DNA of 64,000 nucleotides from G963665405 sp963665405 (GTDB lineage: Bacteria; Chloroflexota; Dehalococcoidia; Lucifugimonadales; G963665405). Location: positions 124,001 through 188,000 of the forward strand of contig CAXXUH010000004.1 in assembly GCA_963665405.2 (NCBI GenBank). The letters run 5' to 3'. A model generated the notes under the pieces. It was given only the letters and a program-made list of their open reading frames with translations. It did not search any database and was not told the DNA's origin. Shown piece by piece: positions 35,545 to 43,201 of this stretch (the first letter of the stretch is position 1; each line of letters begins with the position of its first letter). A program made the position numbers and the translations under genes.

Positions 35545-35800
35545 GGAGAGCACCGGTGAAGAGCGTCAAACTCCATGTGAAGCCGAGGCTCCGTAGGTAC
35601 GGGAAGCTGAGATCGCTGGCTCAGGGCAGCTTCTAAGAGAACTGAACAGCTGTTACGCCGTCCTTTGGGACCGCGCAAGAGCCTGGACTAAGACGATCTT
35701 CCGTGTCGGCGACGCCGCCGGAAGTCAGGATGGCCTCCTCAACGGGACGGCCCTTTCATAGCTGGCCGATCGGAAAGTCCGACGCTCTTCCCGCCCTGTA
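35545..35800 (+). mobile_element. Further deleted IS1380-type copy (derivative C)
   Basis: About 250 bases repeat parts of derivative B in order: TGTGAAGCCGAGGCT, GGTACGGGAAGCTGAGATCG, GGCAGCTTCT-AAGAGAACTGA, CGCAAGAGCCTGGACTA, TCCGTGTCGGCGACGCCGCC and AGCTGGCCGATCGGA. It has more deletions than B and shares with B blocks absent from the intact copy, so B and C have a common ancestor. Non-coding. The stretch from 35801 to 36057 holds nothing I can name. Confidence 0.75.
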
Positions 35801-36057
35801 CTCCTTGGTCGGCTAGGTCTTCATCTAGCAACAATCTTAGATGAGACCGAAAAATGCCTTGCGCTCGCGGTCGACCCATCGGTACGGTAGGGACATCGGG
35901 GGCAGCCAGCCTTGCGCCGGTCGGGCCCCGAGCGTGCCGGTTTCCTTTCCCCGGCGGCGGTACTGAGCCAACCCCTTCAGTTCGTCGTCCGCGACCTGCA
36001 CGTAGGTAGCGGAGCGTCGGCGCGTTTCTCCAGCAAGGGCATCAGGAGGGCAGAGGT

Positions 36058-38043
36058 ATGAAGCTGAATCGGGCTAGGGTTACAAACTACAAGAGCATCG
36101 ACGACTCGGGTTGGATGGATGTGGCGCAGGTTTCCTGCCTCGTTGGGAAGAACGAGTCCGGGAAGACCGCGTTTCTCCATGCCCTCAAGCGTTTGAACCC
36201 GGTGACCGGGGTCAGCGGCGACTTCGAGCTCAAGGACTATCCCAGAAAGGGGTACGTCCGGTACAAGAGGAGTCACAAGGACAACCCGGCAGTGGCCATT
36301 ACCGCAGAGTTCGATCTCTCCGAAGAGGAGATGCGGCGGATCGAGGACTCGTTCGGCGACGGCGTGCTCAGGTCCGCGACGGTCACGGTCAGCAAGGACT
36401 ACGGCAACCGGCTGATTTGGGACTTCGAGGTGGACGAGAGGGCGCTGGCCTGCCACGTCCTGGCCGAGACGAATCTTCCTGTAGAGGTCCGGGAGCAGAT
36501 CGAGGGCGCCGAGACGTGGCAGGAGATGGTGTCGCGCCTGGAGGCGATCAAGGTCAAGCCGACCGCCGTCGCGGAGCTGCTGGACGGATTTCCGGAGCGG
36601 ATCCGGTCCGATGTGAGGCAGCAGATAATAGAGACCCATCTCACAGGGATGCTGCCCAGGTTCGTGTACTTTGACGATTACAGCGCCATGCGCGGCCGCA
36701 TCTCCATCGAGGACCTCAGGCAGCGCAGGGATAACGGGGGACGGCTGGACGACGCCGACCGGACCTTCCTCTCGCTTCTGGCACTCCCCGGTGTCGAGCT
36801 GGAGGACCTGGAGAGCGCAACCAACTACGAGCACCTGAAGGCGGAGCTGGAGTCGGCCTCGATCGGCATCTCCGACGAGATCTTCGAGTTCTGGAATCAG
36901 AACAAGCAGCTCAGGGTGGAGGTCGATCTCTCGAACGCCAACCCCAACGACCCTCCTCCGCTCAACAACGGCACCATTCTGCACATCAGGATCTGGAACA
37001 ACAGGCACCGCGTGTCCGTGCCCTTCGACGAGCGGTCCAAGGGCTTCGTTTGGTTCTTCTCCTTCCTGGCGTACTTCTCCAGGCTCGAGGAGAGCGAGGA
37101 CGCGGACCTGATTCTGCTGCTTGACGAGCCAGGGCTGAACCTCCACGCCATGGCGCAGAAGGACTTCCTGCGGTTCATCGACAGCCGCCTGTCGCCCAAG
37201 CACCAGGTGATCTACACCACCCACTCGCCGTTCATGATCAACCTGGACGACCTGAGCCGGGTGAGGACCGTAGAGGACATCGACGACCAGGGCACGTGCG
37301 TCAGCAACGACGTACTCACGAACAACTGGGAGACGGTCTTTCCCCTTCAGGTCGCTCTCGGCTACAAGATGGCTCAGTCGCTGCTGCTGGCGCCGCGGTG
37401 CCTGATGGTCAACTGCCCCTCCGACCTGATCTACCTGCAGGTGCTGGGCGAGCTCGTGGCCTCCAAGAACCGGATGCGACTCGACCCGCGCTGGGTCGTC
37501 GTTCCCGTGGGGGGTGCGGACAACCTGCCGACGTTCATCTCGCTGCTGGGCGATTCGTACGCCGGCGTCGTGGTCCTGATGGATGCCACGCCGAAGACCA
37601 CCCGCCGGATCGAGTCCCTGAGCCAGAAGGGCTCGGTTGGGCGCCGCGGCCCCATCAAGTGGGTCGAGGTGACCAGGGTGCGGGACGCGGACATCGAGGA
37701 CCTCTTCGAGCCGAACTTCTACCTGAGGCTGGTCAACGACGCCTATGCGGACGAGCTTCCCGCCAAACTGACCCTCAAGACGATCTCGGACAGCAACCCG
37801 CGGATCGCTCAGCGGATTTCGGCATACTTCGCCAGCGAGGGAATCTGCGGCGGCAAGTTCGACACGTACCGGCCCGCGGCGTACCTGCTGCAGGCGTTCG
37901 CGGCGCGCAGGAACGAGATCAACGACGACACCATCGAGCGGGCCGCCTCGATGTTCGATCGGATCAACGCGCTTCTGCCGTCTAACGGCGCGAGCAACGG
38001 TGCGAGCGTCGCTGCCGACAGGACCCTCGTCACTGTCCGATAG
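36058..38043 (+). CDS. OLD-like AAA ATPase with degenerate Toprim region
   Basis: A 661-residue protein of the OLD/RecF-like ABC-ATPase group. The N-terminus MKLNRARVTNYKSID and Walker A GKNESGKT (30-37) start the ATPase. An inserted helical region (about 90-300) follows. DLILLLDEPGLNLHA (about 350) is Walker B with the D-loop, and IYTTHSPFMINLDDLSRVR the switch His. The C-terminal part is laid out like the Toprim nuclease of OLD proteins (VPVGGADNLPTFISLLG), but the VEGxSD glutamate is replaced in LMVNCPSDLIYL and the DxD is DAT in VVLMDATPKTTRR. Nuclease activity is therefore doubtful. OLD-family proteins act in DNA repair or phage defence. No partner gene lies beside it, and IS fragments lie just upstream. 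Confidence 0.85.
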   Translation: MKLNRARVTNYKSIDDSGWMDVAQVSCLVGKNESGKTAFLHALKRLNPVTGVSGDFELKDYPRKGYVRYKRSHKDNPAVAITAEFDLSEEEMRRIEDSFGDGVLRSATVTVSKDYGNRLIWDFEVDERALACHVLAETNLPVEVREQIEGAETWQEMVSRLEAIKVKPTAVAELLDGFPERIRSDVRQQIIETHLTGMLPRFVYFDDYSAMRGRISIEDLRQRRDNGGRLDDADRTFLSLLALPGVELEDLESATNYEHLKAELESASIGISDEIFEFWNQNKQLRVEVDLSNANPNDPPPLNNGTILHIRIWNNRHRVSVPFDERSKGFVWFFSFLAYFSRLEESEDADLILLLDEPGLNLHAMAQKDFLRFIDSRLSPKHQVIYTTHSPFMINLDDLSRVRTVEDIDDQGTCVSNDVLTNNWETVFPLQVALGYKMAQSLLLAPRCLMVNCPSDLIYLQVLGELVASKNRMRLDPRWVVVPVGGADNLPTFISLLGDSYAGVVVLMDATPKTTRRIESLSQKGSVGRRGPIKWVEVTRVRDADIEDLFEPNFYLRLVNDAYADELPAKLTLKTISDSNPRIAQRISAYFASEGICGGKFDTYRPAAYLLQAFAARRNEINDDTIERAASMFDRINALLPSNGASNGASVAADRTLVTVR

Positions 38044-38104
38044 CACGTAGGGCACATAGAGAGACCCCGGCCGCCAACTCGGACGGACGGGGCCAGAAAG
38101 AGCA

Positions 38105-38128
38105 GAGGGCGCACTAACGTGCGCCCTC
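38105..38128. terminator. Hairpin between convergent OLD-like gene and ftsZ
   Basis: GAGGGCGCAC (38105-38114), loop TAAC, GTGCGCCCTC (38119-38128). The gene ends lie on either side (38043 and 38153), so it can serve both strands. The minus strand continues into a T-rich TGCTCTTTCTGG. Confidence 0.65.
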
Positions 38129-38152
38129 GCTCGTCTGAGGTGGGGTTGGCCC

Positions 38153-39135
38153 TTACTTCAGGCCGGTGGCGATCAGCGTCAGCTTCACGCCGTCGTCGAG
38201 GCTGCGGTCGATGGTCATGCCGAAGAAGATCGATGCGTTCTTCTTGACGGACCTCCCGATCAGCTCTCCGGCGGCATTGACCGCCCCGAGGGTCAGCTCG
38301 TGCCCCCCCTTCACGGAGAAGAGAACTCCCTTCGCGCCCTTTATCGACAGGTCCAGCAGGGGATTCGTGATCGCCTGCTGGGCGGCCTCCACGGCTCCCA
38401 TCCGGCCGTTGCCGAAGCCAATGGCCATCAGCGCCGAGCCCGGATAGCCCATGATGGACTGCACGTCCGCGAAGTCGACGTTGATCTCGCCGGGTACGTT
38501 GATCAGCTCCGACACGCTCAGGATGCCCTGGGTGACCACCTCGTCGGCGGTTCGGAATGCCTCGATCATCGGTGCGTCGGGGCTCACGTACTGCATGAGC
38601 CGGTCGTTGTGTATGACGATCAGGTTGTCCACGTTCGGGCGCAGCCGCTCCAGCCCCTCGCGGGCTAGAGTCGCGCGCCGGGCGCCCTCGAACTTGAAGG
38701 GCGTCGTGACGACGCCGACCCGATGGCGCCCATCTCCTTGGCCATGCGAGCGACGTGCGCGGCCGCACCGGTCCCGGTCCCGCCGCCCATGCCCGCCGCC
38801 ACGAATACGAGCTCGGCCTGCTTGAGCGCGGAGCGGATCTCCGACTCGGACTCGATCGCCGCCTCTTCCCCGATCTTGGGATCGCCGCCTGCGCCCCAGC
38901 CCTGAGCGACCCTTCGGCCGATCTGGACCACGTCGGCGCCCTCGACCACGGGCTCGAGGGACTTGATGTCGGTGTTGATCATGACGTGCCGGACTCCGGG
39001 CACCTCGTGCGACACCATGCGGCGCACGCAGTTGCACCCACCGCCGCCCACTCCGAACACCTTGATTCTGGCCGGAGCCTGGTCCCAGGAGATGTCCGAG
39101 CGCGACTGGCCGGTCAACATCTGCTCTACTGTCAC
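38153..39135 (-). pseudogene. ftsZ: Cell division GTPase FtsZ, frameshifted and without C-terminal tail
   Basis: FtsZ forms the cytokinetic ring. The N-terminal part (IKVFGVGGGGCNCVRRM, VMINTDIKSLE, and the tubulin signature GMGGGTGTGAA) is in one frame to about 38720. The rest (GVVTTPFKFEGARR, DNLIVIHNDRL, INVDFADVQSIM, GMTIDRSLDDGVKLTLIATGLK) is in another. At 38715-38725 the minus strand reads ATCGGGTCGGCGTCGTC. One extra G restores ATC GGG GTC GGC GTC GTC (IGVGVV), so a one-base loss in a G run breaks the gene. As ftsZ is normally essential, a sequence error is likely. The repaired protein of about 327 residues stops right after the core, with no linker or FtsA-binding peptide. GTG start at 39135 with GGGGAG upstream. 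Confidence 0.88.
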
Positions 39136-39469
39136 GGTTGAGCTCCCCTCGGCCGAAGTCTGACTCGCTCCCAAAGTGGGGCACGAGCCGGGCCGATACC
39201 TCATCATAGGATGGGCGTCACGGGGCCAGCATCGGTCAATGGTCCTTAGGACGGCAGGTAATAAGTGCTAGCACCGGTGGGAGAGAGGGCTATGGCCTTC
39301 GGCCAGCTCGGGGCAAACGGGCGTAAACCAGGTCACCGTTCGTGGTGAGCTCGGATTCAATCGAGAGTCTCGACATTGCGTCGAGCTACAGGTCGAACGA
39401 GAAGACGCAGAGGGCCTCCGGGCCCTGGAGGCCCTCTCGCCGCTTGGATTAGATCGGTCGGTCTTAGGG
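39136..39469. other. Intergenic region upstream of ftsZ
   Basis: No gene is supported. It contains the terminator-like hairpin at 39409-39437. The ftsZ promoter should lie between 39136 and about 39300, but I could not define it. Confidence 0.5.
39409..39437 (-). terminator. Hairpin after the TIGR03086-type gene
   Basis: The 11-base arms AGAGGGCCTCC (39409-39419) and GGAGGCCCTCT (39427-39437) pair perfectly. On the minus strand a T-rich stretch (CGTCTTCTCGTTC) follows. It lies 32 bases beyond the stop of the gene at 39470. Confidence 0.65.
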
Positions 39470-40021
39470 CTAGGCCCGTCTTCCCATCATCCCTAGCATC
39501 TTGACCTGGGTGTTGGAGTCGTCCGGCACCTTCACCTCGGGGCCGAAGCGGTCGCTCTGTCGCAGCATGTCCATCTGCGGCGCGAACATGGTATGCACCG
39601 TCTCGGTCAGCCGGCTATCCAGCCTGGTGTCCTGATTGGTCGCCTTCGCCAGGTCCCATCCATGGACGAAGTTGTCCATGAACAGGATGGCCATGGCTTC
39701 GCCGCCGGTCATCTCGCCGGCGCCGAACTGGATCTTGCGCTCCATGTTGCCCGGGGCCTTCGCGAGCTCGATGAGCCTGGAGGTCGCGGCGTCGTAGGCC
39801 TGGAGCGAGCCGTCCGACTTCGCTGGTTCGGCCCCGGAGAGCGCACTTACCCCGTAATTCGCGCCGTCGATCATGTGGCTCAGGAGCGCCTTCACGTCCC
39901 ACTCGCTGCATGGGGTCGAGTCGCCGAGCTGCTCCTCCTTGACCCCGGCGAGAATCCTGCGCGACTCTTTGGCCGCGCTCTCGAACAGCTCCACGGTGTT
40001 GGGCATACCTTGCTGAGACAT
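39470..40021 (-). CDS. TIGR03086-type DinB-like metal-binding protein
   Basis: A 183-residue protein of the DinB / mycothiol-dependent maleylpyruvate isomerase-like superfamily. It forms a four-helix bundle with a metal site, seen as TPCSEWDVKALLSHMIDG (the His of LLSHM) and FVHGWDLAKAT (the His of VHGWD). Typical for TIGR03086 are the central LAKAPGNMERKIQFGAGEMTGGEAMAILFMD and the C-terminal RFGPEVKVPDDSNTQVKMLGMMGR. The reaction is unknown for most members. They are often proposed as thiol-dependent transferases. ATG 40021 has AAAGGAGG about eight bases upstream, which rules out the in-frame codons above it. Monocistronic, with a terminator behind it. Confidence 0.85.
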   Translation of the reverse strand: MSQQGMPNTVELFESAAKESRRILAGVKEEQLGDSTPCSEWDVKALLSHMIDGANYGVSALSGAEPAKSDGSLQAYDAATSRLIELAKAPGNMERKIQFGAGEMTGGEAMAILFMDNFVHGWDLAKATNQDTRLDSRLTETVHTMFAPQMDMLRQSDRFGPEVKVPDDSNTQVKMLGMMGRRA

Positions 40022-40448
40022 TCTTCTCCTCCTTTGACTAGCTGCACTCAAACGATCGACGGATTATATCACCGATCTACACATAATGTAAGAGACGGCT
40101 TACAGGCTGCGAATAGTCGCCCAGACCGGAGGGTCTGAAACCCTCAATGCGGTAATCTCGCGACCCCGGCGCCTCTGTCTTCTCTATGCCGGTCGGGTCG
40201 CGTTGGCGCACGCTACCAGGTGTCCCTACCAGGGGGTTGAAAGAGCTTTCGACCATCCCCTCCGATACGCCCCCATGAATCGGGGCATCGAGAGTCTCGA
40301 TGAGCGAAGCATCATCGGACCTGCCCCCCTTCCCGGCCAGGGAGGGGGGAACCCGTCTGAGGGACGGCCTCAGGGTCCCGGCAATCGCGACATGTCGGAT
40401 CTGCACGCTCCATACGTCATGGTCCTGTCACAGCGGCTCTTGATCTCG
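40022..40448. other. Intergenic region holding a large 3'-end repeat element
   Basis: About 200 of these 427 bases are the multi-hairpin repeat at 40240-40411. The rest includes the upstream region of the TIGR03086-type gene. No coding frame is supported. Confidence 0.55.
40240..40411 (-). repeat. 3'-end repeat family, long form with four hairpins
   Basis: The outer part (40248-40330) has GACCATCCCCTCCGAT, CCCCCATGAATCGGGG and the palindrome CATCGAGAGTCTCGATG. The core (40357-40406) has CTGAGGGACGGCCTCAG and CGACATGTCG. The outer part is nearly identical to 44969-45049. The core lies downstream of the radical SAM gene that ends at 40449, in the common orientation. In this copy and in that at 45085 the second core hairpin has a different sequence from the other copies but still pairs. 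Confidence 0.75.
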
Positions 40449-41348
40449 CTAGAGAGTCAGCCCGAGTTGGACCGGCGGACGGGACTCGCCTGCCTGCCGC
40501 GCCGGGCGATCGGCAAGACCGTACGTCTGCTTGAGGTCGTCTACGCGCTGCCCCAGGTCGGCCTGGAGACGCTTCGGCGCATACGAGTCGGGGAAGAGCC
40601 GGCGATACTCCGCGACCAGGTCCGGATAGTCCTGTCTCAGGTAGCTCATGAAGTGCTGTTTCGTGCCGGGCTTCAGGTTCAGCGTGGCCGACGAGAGGAA
40701 GCGGGCGCCGTGGGACGCCGATGCGCGTACGACTGCCTCCAGATTCTCGGGGCTGTCCGTGACGCCCGGTATGATCGGGGACACGAGCACTCCGGCGTCG
40801 ATCCCCGCCGCCGCCAGGATCTCCAACGCGCGTAACCGCTTGGCAGATGGAGGCGTCCCCGGCTCGATCCTCCGGCACAGGCCGGCGTCCATCGTCGTTA
40901 TGCTGAAGCAGACCGTGCACCTGGTCCGTGCGGCGATGTCTCCCAGGACGTCGACGTCTCGGACGATCAGGGTTCCCTTGGTCACGATGTTGACCGGGCT
41001 TCGCCAGCGGGCGAGCATCTCCAGGCATCTGCGGCTGAGCCTGTACTTGCCCTCGATCGGCTGGTACGGGTCGGTGGCCGTTCCCATCAACACGAGCTCC
41101 CGCTTCCAGCTCCGGCGTGACAGCTCCTCCCCAAGCACCTCCGCGACGTTCGTCTTGACGAAGATGATACCGGTGAAGTCGTCTCCGGCGTCGAGGTCGT
41201 AGAAGGCGTGGAACCGCCGTGCGAAGCAGTAGTGGCATCCGTGGACGCACCCACGGTAGGGGTTTAGCGACCAGGCGAAGCCCATGCCGCTCACGCGGTT
41301 GAGCGCGGTCCGGCACGTGACCTCTTCGTAGCGGGCGCGGGTGGACAC
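40449..41348 (-). CDS. SPL-like (Rv2578c-type) radical SAM protein
   Basis: A 299-residue radical SAM enzyme. The 4Fe-4S cluster motif is CVHGCHYC (Cys34, Cys38, Cys41) behind WSLNPYRG, as in the spore-photoproduct-lyase-like group that includes Rv2578c. Other family marks are FVKTNVAEVL, GTATDPYQPIEGKYRLSRRCLE, VNIVTKGTLIVRDVD, SITTMD, EPGTPPSAKRLRAL and SPIIPGVTD. It would cleave S-adenosylmethionine to make a radical. The substrate is unknown, and DNA photoproduct repair is possible by family. A LexA-like box lies 36 bases upstream of the start, which would place it under SOS control. The start is taken as the GTG/ATG at 41348. A large 3'-end repeat follows the stop. Confidence 0.87.
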   Translation of the reverse strand: MSTRARYEEVTCRTALNRVSGMGFAWSLNPYRGCVHGCHYCFARRFHAFYDLDAGDDFTGIIFVKTNVAEVLGEELSRRSWKRELVLMGTATDPYQPIEGKYRLSRRCLEMLARWRSPVNIVTKGTLIVRDVDVLGDIAARTRCTVCFSITTMDAGLCRRIEPGTPPSAKRLRALEILAAAGIDAGVLVSPIIPGVTDSPENLEAVVRASASHGARFLSSATLNLKPGTKQHFMSYLRQDYPDLVAEYRRLFPDSYAPKRLQADLGQRVDDLKQTYGLADRPARQAGESRPPVQLGLTL

Positions 41349-41383
41349 GGGATGTGGTTCCTCCTCGCGTCAGAGCTTAGAAG

Positions 41384-41397
41384 AGAACAACCGTTCT
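41384..41397. promoter_or_regulatory. LexA-like SOS box upstream of the radical SAM gene
   Basis: AGAACAACCGTTCT is a 14-base palindrome matching GAAC-N4-GTTC, the LexA operator of Gram-positive bacteria, also reported for Dehalococcoides. It lies 36 bases ahead of the radical SAM start at 41348, a usual operator distance. Confidence 0.5.
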
Positions 41398-41429
41398 TGT
41401 CAAGCAGCGTTTCCCCCCGGTCCGGGCGC

Positions 41430-41512
41430 CTCGAAGCTCTGGCGGCGTGGACCTTGGCAAGGCGCCTCCACTGGTCTTAATAGCTGTCGGTCTTACCGAC
41501 CTACCAGGCGCT
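41430..41512 (-). repeat. Dispersed repeat at the 3' end of the second SDR gene
   Basis: On the minus strand it reads from the SDR stop codon: TAGGTCGGTAAGACCGAC, AGCTATTAAGACCAG, GGCGCCTTG-CCAAGG and CCACGCCGCCAGAG-TTC-AGGCGC. The same order occurs on the plus strand inside the MITE-like copy at about 20787-20862. GTCGGTAAGACCGAC forms a hairpin right at the stop. Confidence 0.65.
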
Positions 41513-42292
41513 CCAGCCGCCGTCGACCAGCAGGTTGTGCCCGGTGATCCAGTCTCCGGCGGGCGATGCCAGGAGGGCGACAGCTCCCTTGACATCGTCG
41601 GTCACACCCGTGCGGAAGAGCGGGTTCTTCTGCCGGAAGCGTTCGACCAGCTCAGGATTCACGCCGGGCTTGGGGATTTGCCCGGGGCTGATGCAGTTGA
41701 CTCTGACGCCGAACTCGGCGAGCTCGGTAGCCAGGGCCCTGGTGAGGTTCACGATCGCTCCCTTCGCGGCGAAGTAGCCTATGGACGAGCGGTCGTGTTT
41801 CAGGCCGACGTAGGTCCGCCTGTCGGTCCCCAGGCTCGCCATCACGGAGCCGAGCGTTATGATCTTGCCGTAGCCCTGCTTCACCATGACTCCGGCCGCA
41901 GCCTGGGCCGTGTGGAACGTTCCGTCCACGTTCATCGCCATCGTATCCAAGAATGCGTCCGGCGAGCTGTTGGGGACATCGGCGGCCGGGGCGCTTCCTC
42001 CGGCGTTACAGACCATGATGTCTAGATGGCCGTGCTGGTCGACGACGCCATCGACCAGCGCGTTGACGGCGTCTGGATCGGTCACATCGCAGCCCGTCCC
42101 AGTGCACGCCATCCCGTCCGCGCGCATAGTGGCGGCGACCTCCTCGCATAGCTCCCCGCGCCGGCTGGCGATCACCAGGGTCGCCCCCAGCTCCCCGAGC
42201 GCCGAGGACATGGCGAGGCCGAGATGGGTGGCCCCTCCGGTCACGATCGCGATGCGGCCGGTGAGGTCGAAAAGCTCCTGTATCCCTGCCAT
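41501..42292 (-). CDS. Short-chain dehydrogenase/reductase (SDR)
   Basis: A 263-residue classical SDR. It has TGGATHLG near residue 16 as the cofactor loop, an Arg-rich end of the second strand (IASRRGE) suggesting NADP(H), VCNAGGS, and the catalytic YFAAK, with Ser supplied by TLGSVMASL. VRVNCISPGQIPKPG and WITGHNLLVDGGWSAW close the fold, as in gluconate or 3-oxoacyl reductase-like members. The substrate is unknown. The Met at 42292 is chosen because residues upstream of MAGIQELFDLTGR are not family-like. It runs with the Bat operon on the same strand but is separated from batE by 114 bases. Confidence 0.85.
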   Translation of the reverse strand: MAGIQELFDLTGRIAIVTGGATHLGLAMSSALGELGATLVIASRRGELCEEVAATMRADGMACTGTGCDVTDPDAVNALVDGVVDQHGHLDIMVCNAGGSAPAADVPNSSPDAFLDTMAMNVDGTFHTAQAAAGVMVKQGYGKIITLGSVMASLGTDRRTYVGLKHDRSSIGYFAAKGAIVNLTRALATELAEFGVRVNCISPGQIPKPGVNPELVERFRQKNPLFRTGVTDDVKGAVALLASPAGDWITGHNLLVDGGWSAW

Positions 42293-42406
42293 TGGCGTCC
42301 CCCTGCTGGAATGGCGCCATTGTTCCACATCCGGTCGAGCGACGGATACCCCACCCCGAAGAACGGGGAATGCGCTAGCCGCGTGGGGTGGATTAGGAGG
42401 CCGGGC

Positions 42407-43201
42407 CTATCCAGGCGGAGATACCCGTTCGATCGTGTCGCCGGGCGCCCATCCCTGCGTCTCGCCTCCGGGGACGGCGATGCGAAGCCAGCCTCTCCGA
42501 GTCTCGACGATCGCAACCTCGGTGCCGCTGTGCAGCGTAAGCTCTCTTATGTAGCTCTCGCCTGGACCGCTGAACAGGGTGACCTCGTCGGCGACGACGA
42601 CCCCGGCGTTGGGATCGTCTGCGTATGAGGTCGAGACGAGGGCGAGGAGTGCTAGAACGAGCAGGGGAGTCACGACGGCGAGGGCGTTGCGCACCCGTCG
42701 CCTGGTGCGGCCGGGTCCGATCCGCCAGAGCAGAAAGGAGAGCAGTATCGTCTCGCTCCAGAGCGCGAGCGCGGCCGCGCCGACGCCACCGGCGGTGATC
42801 GACGCGCGTATCGCCCTGGCGAACGGGGCCAGGCGCGGCTCGTCGCCCGGACCAAGCCCGTCGACGGTCCGGCCTCGCACCAGGTCGAGGTTCGCCCGGA
42901 TGTCACCATCGCCCGGGTCGATCTGGGCAGCCCTCTTGTAGCTGAGCAGTGCGCGACCCAGGTCGCCGCTTCGGAAGTACGCGTTGCCCAGGTTGTAGTA
43001 GAGGTCGCTGCTCGAGACGCCGCTGTCCACGAGATCGACGTATGAGGACACGGCGTCGGCGTACAGGCTGTGCTCGTACAGGACGTTTGCGGCCGCCATC
43101 GACTCGGATGCCGGCGGTGCCTGGGCGAACGCCGGGGAGTAGCTCAGCAGCCCGGCGCCGGTGACAGCCGCCGCAAGCAGTATGATGGTTCGGCGTCTCA
43201 C
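42407..43201 (-). CDS. batE: BatE-like TPR protein with C-terminal SH3-like domain
   Basis: A 264-residue secreted or membrane protein. An N-terminal signal (IILLAAAVTGAGLLSYSPAFAQ) is followed by two TPR units (ANVLYEHSLYADAVSSYVDL, DLYYNLGNAYFRSGDLGRALLSY), two membrane helices around ILLSFLLWRIG and ALAVVTPLLVLALLALV, and a bacterial SH3-like domain (VTLFSGPGESYIRELTLHSGTEVAIVETRRGWLRIAV). This matches BatE. The start is GTG at 43201. Its first bases overlap the batD stop in GTGA, so translation is coupled. Last gene of the MoxR/Bat operon. Bat proteins are thought to form a membrane complex linked to stress or oxygen tolerance. Confidence 0.85.
   Translation of the reverse strand: MRRRTIILLAAAVTGAGLLSYSPAFAQAPPASESMAAANVLYEHSLYADAVSSYVDLVDSGVSSSDLYYNLGNAYFRSGDLGRALLSYKRAAQIDPGDGDIRANLDLVRGRTVDGLGPGDEPRLAPFARAIRASITAGGVGAAALALWSETILLSFLLWRIGPGRTRRRVRNALAVVTPLLVLALLALVSTSYADDPNAGVVVADEVTLFSGPGESYIRELTLHSGTEVAIVETRRGWLRIAVPGGETQGWAPGDTIERVSPPG

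Noticed and set aside
35977..38055. A 692-residue open frame on the minus strand opposite the OLD-like gene
   Set aside because: It is antisense to a gene with clear ATPase motifs. Its residues (Val/Leu/Arg/Gly/His rich) show no domain and arise from GC bias.
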